64,000 nt of DNA from Thuidium tamariscinum. Its lineage: Eukaryota; Streptophyta; Bryopsida; Hypnales; Thuidiaceae. The first letter of the stretch is position 1. The number at the start of each line of letters is the position of its first letter. Shown here in pieces: positions 25,485 to 34,900 of this stretch. The notes beneath the pieces are model-generated. The model did no database searches. It was not told where the DNA came from and saw nothing but the letters and a program-made list of their open reading frames with translations. Position numbers and translations under genes: made by a program. The stretch is taken from the NCBI GenBank assembly GCA_947034885.2, contig OX344758.2, positions 3,288,501-3,352,500 on the forward strand, read 5' to 3'.

Positions 25485-25848
25485 TGTCATGAAGGCCGTG
25501 ATTTGGAAGAGTTCCAAGTGCAACTTCTTTCGCAATTCAAGCACCTCTCTGATCAGATTTCTGGTGAAGTTCCACCGATTCCTTCCACCAACTTCCAATC
25601 TCAGCTTTACGAAGTTACTGCAGTCGCTCAGAATCTGGATCCTCAACGCAAGTGCTCGCGGAGCTGCTCATCGAAAAGACCGACCCAATTCAAGGAAAAC
25701 CGCCGACTCTCCAGCTGCAACCATGTGTGATGTCAAGCAAGCCCGGTGCTTGCGCCTCCCACACAAAACAGGTGTGCGAAACAGGAGGTAAAAACAGATC
25801 TAAAAATAGAACCCCAAAGATCCCTCTGACACAATTGGGTTGTCTATA
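25485..25848 (+). pseudogene. Coding-like fragment with a frameshift, unidentified
   Basis: From about 25485 one frame reads an amphipathic, protein-like stretch (LEEFQVQLLSQFKHLSDQIS, then a Pro-rich and Gln/Leu-rich part) with no ATG and a TAA just upstream. Near 25645 the plausible continuation jumps to another frame (VLAELLIEKTDPIQGKPP) and runs to a stop at 25847-25849. This looks like a broken exon or retrocopy fragment. I do not recognise the parent family, and chance is possible. Confidence 0.35.
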
Positions 25849-25852
25849 AATA
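25845..25852 (+). promoter_or_regulatory. Candidate TATA box for GME
   Basis: TATAAATA about 510 bp upstream of the GME start codon. If used, the 5' untranslated region would be about 480 nt or contain an intron. It overlaps the end of the coding-like fragment. Position alone supports it; transcript ends were not visible. Confidence 0.3.
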
Positions 25853-26363
25853 TTCTCATTAAATTCTTGTATCAGGTTTCCAGTTGTCAGAAAAATTCAG
25901 CCCCAGGACTGACAATAGATACCCGACGAAGCATCGTCTTCACTCCATAATGAGCTCTAAATCCCCAATTCTCTCGCGACGTCATCCCACGTCAGGAGCA
26001 TAGACAGCGACCTCCGGACGCCGCCTCGGTCCAACAGTCGCAACGCTAAAGATTTGGTATATCTGGTGGTCGCTGGGTGGTGAGGTGGGGAAAACGCAAA
26101 AGCGCGCGCCGTGTTCGCGTCCTCCACGTATATGACGGAAAGTTTGTGAAGCAGTCCTCACAACTAGTAGTTTTACTTTCAACCGTGCTTGAGCTATCTG
26201 CTTCTCAATCCAATCCCAGAGAGAAACAACCTCCGCTGGACAATCTCTTGGTCGTTTCTTCGCTCTTGTTTGGAAATCAATTGTTGGAGAGTTCGTGAGA
26301 GTCGGGTGTGCGGTTGTTGGGTTCGGGGAGTATTGGCGCCCTTTGAAATTTGTTGGGTTTGCG

Positions 26364-29300
26364 ATGGCGGAAAGCAATGGAAAGAGCTTCGGCGCGTACA
26401 CTGCCACGAACTTGGACCGTGAGCTATACTGGCCTGCGGAGAAGCTGCGAATCTCCATCACGGGCGCCGGGGGCTTCATCGCGTCGCACATCGCGCGGCG
26501 TCTGCGCAGCGAGGGTCACTACATCATCGCCTCCGACTGGAAGAAGAACGAGCACATGAGCGAGGACATGTTCTGTGATGAGTTTCACCTGGTGGACTTG
26601 CGGGTCATGGATAATTGCTTGACCGTCACCAAAGGCGCGCATCACGTGTTCAACTTGGCGGCGGATATGGGCGGCATGGGCTTCATCCAGAGCAACCACG
26701 CGGTGATCATGTATAACAACACCATGATCAGCTTCAATATGCTCGAAGCTGCGCGCATCAATGGCGTCACAAGGTCCATAGCTCTCACACTCTGTGTCTG
26801 TGCCTGTGTCCGGGTGCCTTTTGTTGCTGGGATTTCAGTCAAGAAAACGAGCTTTTGAATTTTGTTTGAATTTCTTGTTTCTTTGCTTCATTCGCGCTGT
26901 TGAGGTCTCTGGTTGGTTTCCCGGTAATCGCAGCGCGTGCGTTTGAATTTCGAGTTTTCTGAGGGTTTTGGTGTGTCGTGCTGAGTATCTCCCACTTTTT
27001 ACTTTTGTGTTCTTTTTGAGGTTTGGGGAATCTGTGTGCACTTGTGGTCGTAGTGCTGGGATTCCAGGAATTGGCAGTTGCTTGAATTTCAGGGACGACT
27101 ATTGCTCATGAGACGCCACGCCGCGAAATGTATCTCCCTCGTACATGGAAGGTACTGTGGGCGGCGTCTCGTGAGCACCTCGCCACGGAAGCGGTGTCGT
27201 CTGGTAGAGATTTGGTGTTTCGTTGCGACTCTCCAATCTTGTTTTGCTTTTGGCAACACTTTTTCTTGCGTCTGCGGCATCTAGTCCCACCCTAAGCTAA
27301 GCTATTGCCCTCGTTCAGTGCTCTTCCGCTAAAGTTCTCTGGGATTCGGGGGATGCAGGTTTTTCTACGCTTCCAGCGCTTGTATCTACCCAGAATTCAA
27401 GCAACTGGAGACGGACGTGAGCAGTTTGAAGGAATCAGATGCTTGGCCTGCTTTGGTATGTCCTAATCACAGTACCCAAAACAAATACTTACGATGGTGT
27501 GTGTGTGTGTTTTATGATGGAGTATAAGTTGGATGTGTCGGTTTAAGTTGAAAGTTAGCTACTCATGTTCGGATTAATAAAAAAATTGAAATATCTTGAG
27601 AGGTGGGTACTTATGACTGGATTTACAGGATTTTTTGGATTTGCAGGCAGCAGTCCCCCCTCTGCTGTTGCACAGATAAGTGATTTCTGGGTATGGTCTG
27701 TGCAGAGGATGTCCCAGAGGGGTACATTTCAGGGGATGGTGAGTCACTGACTGGGAAAAACGATGTTGTTTGTGTGACAGCCCCAAGACGCGTACGGTTT
27801 GGAGAAGCTGGCCACCGAGGAGTTGTGCAAGCATTACACGAAGGATTTCGCCATGGAATGCCGTATTGGTCGCTTCCACAATATCTACGGCCCCTACGGA
27901 ACCTGGAAGGGTAAGCAATCAGTAATTTGTTGAGCTCCTCTTTGCCTGATTCCTACTAATAAACAATCTCGTCCAGTTTCTTGTACGCTTCTCTTAGGAA
28001 ATGAAATAGGATTTCAATTCGTCCGTTGGTAGATATAGCTTCAAAACCGACTATTGAAAAGATGTTTTGGCCGTCTACATTCTCTTCATCAATACGTAGC
28101 CCACGGGCTGAAGGTTTTAGGGTGTTGACACTGGTTGTTTTAATCATTATGCTATTCCGATCAGCGCTGAGTATAGTTGGAACTATTCGACTACAGTCAA
28201 ATTTTTATAAGTTCTTAGCAATTGAAAGAGGGTTCCAATGCACCAAAGTCAATGTTCCTTTCAATATGCAAATTCTACAGATTCTTAGTGGTAGATGACA
28301 TTAATGATTGTACCAAAAGTTGTTGAAGCTGCATAGATTCTCGGAATCAGTATTTACACGCTGTTTCATTTTCTTAGGGTGGGGAATATTGGAACACTGA
28401 TTAAGGATACATGTGGGGTGGTTGCGTTTGCACAGGTGGGCGTGAGAAGGCACCAGCTGCGTTCTGCAGGAAGGCCTTGACAGCCACGGAGTACTTCGAG
28501 ATGTGGGGCGATGGCAAGCAGACACGCTCATTCACCTTCATTGACGAGTGTGTTGAAGGTGTCCTGAGGTAACTATTTGTACCTCTCCGCTTGGAAAACA
28601 TTATAATGTTTTTCTAGATTTTTTGATTTTTTAAATTTACTTTTTGTTGGAACAAATGAGAGTACCCCACTGCATTAAGAGAACCGACTTTTTGTTGTTT
28701 CGTCGGCTCTCTTTGGGCATGCTATGGTCTTATAATACTGTTATCAAAATTGGAAAGATATTGTCTGCCGCATCGTCAATAAGCGAGTGGGCATTTATTT
28801 CTCTTTATTTTATACATCTCAAGGTTAAGATATCCACCCGGTGTGAAAGTGTCCTTGTTCTGTACCACCGGCCCTTTTTAGTTTTGGCTCTAAATACGGG
28901 TGAAAAAGGAAAAGCTTAATTTCTGTACAGAAAGCATTTATGGTAGTCTAATTCTTCAAGTAAAATATTATCAAACTATGAATAAACTGCAAATTGTTGC
29001 CAGATGTCCACCATCACATGCGTAATAGTGTGCCTTTTCGGTTACAAGAAAAGAAAAGCTTTTTGATACAGTGCTTGGTACCACAGCAGTGTTTTTTTTT
29101 TTTGGTCACAGGGCAATGACATTCACGTGGGTTGTTCCGCAAGAGCTTTGTGGGTTTTTCTGTGCGTGTGACTTTTAGAGTGCACGTGTGTCTCGTTGCA
29201 ACCCCACCTTAGATTAATATCCCTTTTTTCTTAGGGTTTCACTCGTGGATTCTTAGGTATTGGGGTCCTTGCGAGAGCTTGTAACCCTACTATGTAATCG

Positions 29301-29899
29301 TAAAACTAAAATTTTCAAAGCATTTTAATTCTCAACCTCAAGTAGCTGTAGAATCATAAATGTGAACATTTACGACACTGTTTGAAGTGTCCGATGAATT
29401 GACTTCCCAGGGAACTGTAGAATCGAAGAATGCACCGATTTCTTCTGGAATCTTGGGTGACTTACCTTGGCGACAGTGCCGCCCCTTCCAGAGTTTCGGT
29501 GATCTTAACGTGGTTTTATGTACCAAATGCAGGTTGACGAAGTCCGACTTCCAGGAGCCAGTCAACATCGGCAGCGATGAGATGGTGAGCATGAACGAGA
29601 TGGCCGAGATCGTGCTCAGTTTCGACAAGAAGAAGCTGCCGATTCACCACATCCCCGGACCCGAAGGCGTCCGCGGCCGAAACTCGGACAACACCCTGAT
29701 CAAGGAGAAGCTGGGGTGGGCTCCTTCCATGCGGCTCCGCGACGGACTGGCCATCACGTACAAGTGGATCAAGGAGCAAATCGAGAAGGAGAAACAATCC
29801 GGCGCGGATCTGGCGACCAAGTACGGGTCTTCCAAGGTGGTCGGCACCCAGGCGCCTGTGCAGTTGGGTTCTTTGAGAGCTGCGGATGGCAAGGAGTGA
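26364..29899 (+). CDS. GME: GDP-mannose 3,5-epimerase (five exons, complete)
   Basis: Converts GDP-D-mannose to GDP-L-galactose (and GDP-L-gulose) in the cytosol, feeding ascorbate synthesis and L-galactose for the cell wall. Exons 26364-26773, 27359-27455, 27781-27910, 28436-28568, 29533-29899; all introns GT-AG and phases agree; 1,137 nt, 378 residues against 377 in Arabidopsis. Extended short-chain dehydrogenase fold: NAD-binding GAGGFIASH at about 34-42, and Tyr174 with Lys178 in YGLEK. Cys145 in ASSACIYPE and Lys217 in GGREKAP, the acid/base pair known from the Arabidopsis enzyme, fall at the same numbers. The C-terminus GSLRAADGKE is the plant form. The frame stays open upstream to 26295, but ATG 26364 (context GCGATGGCG) matches the family N-terminus. 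Oddity: WPALPQD, where other plants usually have Glu or Gln for the Leu. Codon third positions are G/C-rich, unlike the TFIIIC gene. Function near certain. Confidence 0.97.
27103..27177 (+). other. Inverted repeat (hairpin) in GME intron 1
   Basis: TGCTCATGAGACGCC (27103-27117) pairs with GGCGTCTCGTGAGCA (27163-27177), a 15-bp stem with one G-U type pair and a 45-nt loop, within the 585-nt first intron. It could be chance, a MITE remnant or a structure affecting splicing. Confidence 0.5.
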
Positions 29900-30216
29900 T
29901 TGCCAACAGCAACATCAAACTCGTGAGAGAACTAATTTATTCTTCTTCACGAGGCTTGAATTTCTTCACCAAGGAGAGTGGTCGGTTGCTGTAAGGTAGG
30001 CGATAAATGTCCTTCGCTTGCTGGCTGGAAGTGGAGGATTGTTGCAGGTGGAAGTGAAGAGAGGCAGCCTGAACGGACTACGATTCTTTCCTCACATTTG
30101 TTGTCCCTTGTTTTGGTTCTCAGACCGAACCTGATATATCAATTGAGTTGGCAGTCAAGATCAACCTTGACTAGGTAGATGAGTTGGTGACTTGTAAGAA
30201 AAACAGCATTTTTTTC

Positions 30217-30222
30217 AATAAA
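30217..30222 (+). terminator. Candidate polyadenylation signal of GME
   Basis: AATAAA about 320 bp after the GME stop, preceded by a T-run and followed by an A-rich stretch, in a plausible 3' untranslated region. Confidence 0.45.
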
Positions 30223-30401
30223 AAAATAGAAGAGAGCATTTGGGAACTTTGGAGTCGGTGATTCAGTTGCCCGGAGGTGGGATGGCCAGGAAGATTTGTT
30301 CAAAGTTTGTTTTTTGGCTCTCGAAGAATTACTTGGGTTTTGTCACAGTGCTGGAACTAGAATTGTGCGATAAGAATCGACACATGAGAGAGAAGCGTGA
30401 C

Positions 30402-30652
30402 AACACCCAAGATTGATTGTTATATTCCGAAAATGTATTCCACAACACCCAAGATTGATTGTTATATTCTGAAAATGTATTCCACAACACCCAAGATTGA
30501 TTGTTATAATCTGAAAATGTATTCCACAACACCCAAGATTGATTGTTATAATCTGAAAGTGTATTCCACAGCACCCAAGATTGATTGTTGTAAGCTGAAA
30601 TGTATTCCACAACACCCAAGATTAACTGATATAATCTGAGATTCTATTCCAC
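30402..30652. repeat. 42-bp minisatellite, six units
   Basis: Unit begins AACACCCAAGATTGATTGTT and ends GTATTCCAC. Units start at 30402, 30444, 30486, 30528, 30570 and 30611; the fifth is 41 bp and the sixth is more diverged. Because 42 is divisible by three, frames on both strands stay open and give spurious repeat proteins. It lies about 180 bp after the GME polyadenylation signal. Confidence 0.95.
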
Positions 30653-30764
30653 AAAAATTGCATTGAAAAAGCACATCTGAAATGCGTCCTAGGTAGTAAT
30701 CAATCAAATCGGGAAGTTGAACTGTTTTTGTGAAAATTGACAACCCATTCTCTAAATTGTTTAA

Positions 30765-30986
30765 CCCTTGAACGACGGACTGGTGACCGTGGAAATCATG
30801 CATTTTGATTCCGTGTGACATCATCTACTTTGGAAAAGCCAAATATATTCATTGGAAGTCAAAGCCCTGTAGAAGATTTCCCCTTCCCACCCCTAAAACT
30901 GAGGACCAATAGTTGCACTTCCATTCTACAAGGGAAGATTCTCTCTCATTCTGCGGACGCAAAACGTCCTCTTCGACGTTTAAGGG
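30765..30986 (+). mobile_element. TTAA/CCC MITE, 225-bp subfamily, cluster unit 1
   Basis: Starts CCCTTGAACGACGG after TTAA (30761-30764) and ends TTTAAGGG before TTAA (30987-30990). 222 bp. About nine bases in ten agree with cluster unit 3 by eye. Non-coding; the 60-codon ORF at 30815-30997 is shared with other copies only because the DNA is. Confidence 0.85.
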
Positions 30987-30990
30987 TTAA

Positions 30991-31220
30991 CCCCTGAACG
31001 ACGCTGGAGCCATTTAACGTTCGATGAACAAAAGAGTGTTTTGCAGTACACGATAGAAGTCTTAAGCATTCATCATTTCATCTTTGAAATTAGGGGTGGA
31101 AAAGGAAGATCTTCTAGAGTTTTTTGATTTCAAATGTGCACTTTTAGATAATTGAATTCCAATGATTCCCATGGTTTTAGAAAATATGGTTTTGTGAGTG
31201 ATCCCTCTGTCATTTAAGGG
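30991..31220 (-). mobile_element. TTAA/CCC MITE, 225-bp subfamily, cluster unit 2 (inverted)
   Basis: Starts CCCCTGAACGACGC directly after the TTAA that ends unit 1 and finishes ATTTAAGGG before TTAA (31221-31224). 230 bp. The interior matches units 1 and 3 in reverse complement (for example GGTGGAAAAGGAAGATCTTC). Confidence 0.8.
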
Positions 31221-31224
31221 TTAA

Positions 31225-31436
31225 CCCTTGAACGACGGATTGGTGACTGTGGAAATAATGCATTTTGATTCTGTGTGACATCATCTACTTTGGAAAAGCC
31301 AAATATATTCATTGGAAGTCAAAGCCCTGTAGAAGATCTCCTCTTTCCACCTCTAAAATTGAGGACCAATAGTTGCAATTCCATTCTACAAGGGAAGATT
31401 CTCTCATTCAATGGACGCAAATGTCCTCTTCAGCAT
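31225..31436 (+). mobile_element. TTAA/CCC MITE, 225-bp subfamily, cluster unit 3
   Basis: Starts CCCTTGAACGACGG after the TTAA shared with unit 2. The body follows unit 1 closely. Its right end has lost the AGGG: the text runs CAGCATTTAA straight into the next element, leaving TTAA at 31437-31440. Confidence 0.8.
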
Positions 31437-31440
31437 TTAA

Positions 31441-31814
31441 CCCCTAAACAACGGGCGGGTTACCGTGGACATTAGCGGGCTGCGAACAGTGTGTTATTCA
31501 GCGCAGACTACGTGAAAAAGTATACCCTGTGAACAGTGCGAGAGAATATGAAAAGGATGTTGAATGCATCCGTAGTTTGCCCGCATTTCAAATTTTGAGT
31601 TGGGCACCGTGAGCTACATCTTGTGTTGAAAGAACCTCGACCTCCCTAAAAATATAAGTTTAGTAATGCAGGTTAATTTTTAGATTGCATCACAGTGCAG
31701 GATCATGAGCCTGCTACCCAAATTTTTTTTGATGAAAAAAGACTTTTTTTCCATTCTCTAGAGCGCCCAGAAGCCATTCATCGACCAGAAAATGGCGCCG
31801 GCATCGTTTAAGGG
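31441..31814. mobile_element. TTAA/CCC element, cluster unit 4 (longer relative)
   Basis: Starts CCCCTAAACAACGGGCGG after TTAA and ends ATCGTTTAAGGG before TTAA (31815-31818), which is followed by an extra GGGTTAA. 374 bp. Ends fit the family; the interior (balanced GC, words such as GAACAGTG twice) is only partly like the 225-bp units. Confidence 0.65.
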
Positions 31815-32160
31815 TTAAGGGTTAAGAAGTGTCCATTGCACATACTACAATTGGGTGGTGAGGGGTTTAACATGTAAAGGTCAATAACTTGTTTTTGTCA
31901 AAAATCACTTTGAATTTGCCATTTCTAGAGCTAAGAATTGTGATAAAAAAAATGTTTTTTTCCTTGCATATTCTAGGATGCTTGTATTAGACTTGCATGA
32001 GAATGTATAGAAAAATTGATATGCACTTTTGCCTTATAGAATGTGTGATGTTAGTGTTGAATGTGAAAAGAAAAGATTTTCTTGCACCTTGCTTTATTAG
32101 ATTTTAAGACTTACGATTTCCTTGGCTTAAATTTCTTGTAATTCAAAGTTTTGGGTTTAA

Positions 32161-32657
32161 CCCCTAAATGTTTAGACTCATTTGCAGAATTTGTGATTTC
32201 AGAAAAATCGTTATAAAATACTATTTGGATGAATATTTTGGGATTGAGATGCAAATAGAAGTTATAGAGTTTGAGTTTTAGATTTGATTGATGTAGTTAG
32301 ATTCACCATTGTTATCACCAATATTTTTGAGTAAATTTTGTTCGACAAAATTTGAAATGAGGTTTTCTTGACATGGTGATTTTTGGAAATTTTTGTGTTC
32401 TTCAATTCTATGACCTCATTTTTACAATTCGAATTTTGAACAAGAGTCAACACAAGTCAAACACCTAACATACTTTCAAATTTGTAATTTTAGAAAGATA
32501 TGTGCTCTAGTAATACCAATCCAACCCTTGAACAGGACCACAACTTCATAAAATATCTTTAAAAATTAAGATGACTTTCATCCAAGCTATAATGAGAAAG
32601 AAATCTAACTTTCATTTTGTACATCGTCCATAAAGTGAATGTTGGAGCACTTTAGGG
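32161..32657. mobile_element. TTAA/CCC-type element, 0.5 kb
   Basis: Starts CCCCTAAATG after TTAA (32157-32160) and ends CACTTTAGGG before TTAA (32658-32661). 497 bp, AT-rich, non-coding. No second copy seen in the window, so the boundaries rest on the ends alone. Confidence 0.5.
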
Positions 32658-32661
32658 TTAA

Positions 32662-34900
32662 ATTGTTTTAGTGGAGAATAGAATCTAAAAATCGAATTCA
32701 AAGTTAAAATCAATATTTTTCATCTTTAAGAAAATTATAAATCAAAAGTAGATAGAAAATAGAAGGAATATTGAATTATTAATAGTTTTAAAACGGGATT
32801 GAAACATGTTAATTCTAATGGCGAGATTGTTGCAACAAATAAGTTACATTCCATGAGAATTTTTGTATTGAAAAATTGTGAAAATTGAGTATACAAACAA
32901 ATTCTGCTTGTAATTTTTTTCATGCATGAAGATGCCTTAATTGCCCCTAGAATAGACACTTTTGAGTAAAAAAGTTAACAAAAATTCAAATTTGAGTCTC
33001 TACTAGACTTGAGTATTTTGTGCTTCTAAGGGGAAATTTTTTTCATACATACACCAAATGAAATGAAAACAATATTCCAACAAAGCTAGTACATTCTTTA
33101 ACCTTCAAAAGAAGATTAAAAAATACACTAAATTTTGACATCATAGGAACTTGTCTAAAATCCTTAACAATCTATTCTAGTTCTGAAAACCTTTAGGGAT
33201 TAAACACCTTGTATAAATATTAAAACAATGTTCATTATTGATTTGTCTTTCTTTTTGGTTGGATCTTGTTGGAAATCAAAAGAAAAATATAGATTTTTTT
33301 AGCATTTATTTTTGGAATGTTGTATAATTAAACTTTGAAATTTTTTAATGTAATGATTGTAGATGTATTCAAAATTGACTCTAGGTTCTCTAAGATGTAC
33401 ATTAGGCAACAATATAGTGAAATTTATAGTTGCATCACAATTTGGTGTATTTACCTTATACTTGAAAGAATTGAAAGACTATCATTGACAAAAAAAATTA
33501 TGAGTAGAGCTACCAAAATGATTGATACATTAGCTTACATGGAGATATTAGAAATTTAGAATGATAGAGAAAATAGTAGAGAAGATGATGAAAGGATCAA
33601 ATTAATTGTTAACAAATAACTTAGAAGAGCCTAAAAGTGTTACTTTTATCAAAATAAGATAACTTGATCTATAATATATATTCCTTTAGAAGATAAATCA
33701 ATTTCTCTATTTTTAAGTATTATGTTGAATTGTCAAATTGAAAATAATACTTCTTGATTGTTAAGGAGTAATAGCAAAAAAATCTTAAAAGTCATTACTT
33801 CACTTGTGTAAATATACTAATATATTAATTCCCAATAAACATTTTCTCTAGTGGTTGAATTTTAATTTGTACAGAATCTTATGTTACATTAGGAAGTTCA
33901 AGATTATCCTACTAGTAATTAATTTAAGAATTGAAGGAATGAAAAACTATTTAAAAAGGTATTTACTTCTCTTGTTTATATTTTAGTATATATGTATTCT
34001 ACAAATAACAAGGAAAAAACAACTTGTTCAAGAAATTGCCATGCCTAGACTATAAAATTGAATTGCATCAATTTAATTGAAATTCATGGTTTCGAAATTA
34101 TATCTAATTCAAAGATAATGCAATTTTCAAAAATTCAATAAACACGCATTGGTGTACTTTCAAAGTTGAAATTTGCTATTGTTGGTCCATACTTTAGAAT
34201 AGAATAGATTCTTCCCCATTCACAATCCATGTAGAAAAATATATTATAATATTGGTGTCATTGTGTCATATATTATTGAATCACTTTTGTTTTGCCTAAT
34301 TTACTTTAACATCAAATTTAGTTGTGTTAGAATTTTTTGAATGCTTTGAATTTCTAAACATCATTTCTTTAAAGTTGAATTTAAAAATAAATAAAATGAA
34401 TACGTTAGCTAAAAAATTAGAACATCAATAATATTTATTAGTTCTTTCTTGATGGTAATATCCAGCACATAATTTTTGAAGTATTTTGAAATTGCTCTTA
34501 AGCTTGGAGAGTAATTTTACTTTCAAAGGTTGAATTTTCTAACACTAAAGAGACTTGTTGGTTGAAACTTTTGGTACTTACTAAGGAAGATTGTTAAACC
34601 TCTTTTTTGAAGATTTGTGTAAAATGAAGGAGTTTTCAAATGAATGAAAGCAACAATCTTCAAGATGATGGATTCAATGATATGGGTCAAAGAATAACCA
34701 CTTGATTTAGGTCAAGGTGAAAATCACGTAATATCTTGGGTTTGATCAATTGCAAAGAGAAAAAATTAAACCCATTTTTTGGGGAAAGGCTTCTTGAAGG
34801 CAAATGAGTACCCATTCCAAAGACTTCAGCTCGGGTTGCCTCTTCATGACCACTGTCTTTGCATTCACTTCCATTTATAAACTTCACTTCAAAGTTGATA
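32662..34900. other. AT-rich intergenic, no gene seen
   Basis: Very AT-rich. CCTTTAGGGATTAA near 33190 looks like the decayed right end of another TTAA-bounded element whose left end is uncertain. Short ORFs have no domain. Confidence 0.5.

Noticed and set aside
25982..26491. Minus-strand ORF of 169 codons at the GME start
   Set aside because: Overlaps GME exon 1 antisense; its length follows from the GC-rich codon usage of GME.
30329..30619. Repeat protein (GVVEYI/WVLWNTFS units) on the minus strand
   Set aside because: Product of the 42-bp minisatellite, whose unit length keeps all frames open; other frames give equally long repeat proteins.
2341..33200. Interstitial telomeric repeats
   Set aside because: TTTAGGG-like words occur singly and only at the ends of the TTAA-bounded elements, never in tandem runs, so a telomere-derived array is not supported.
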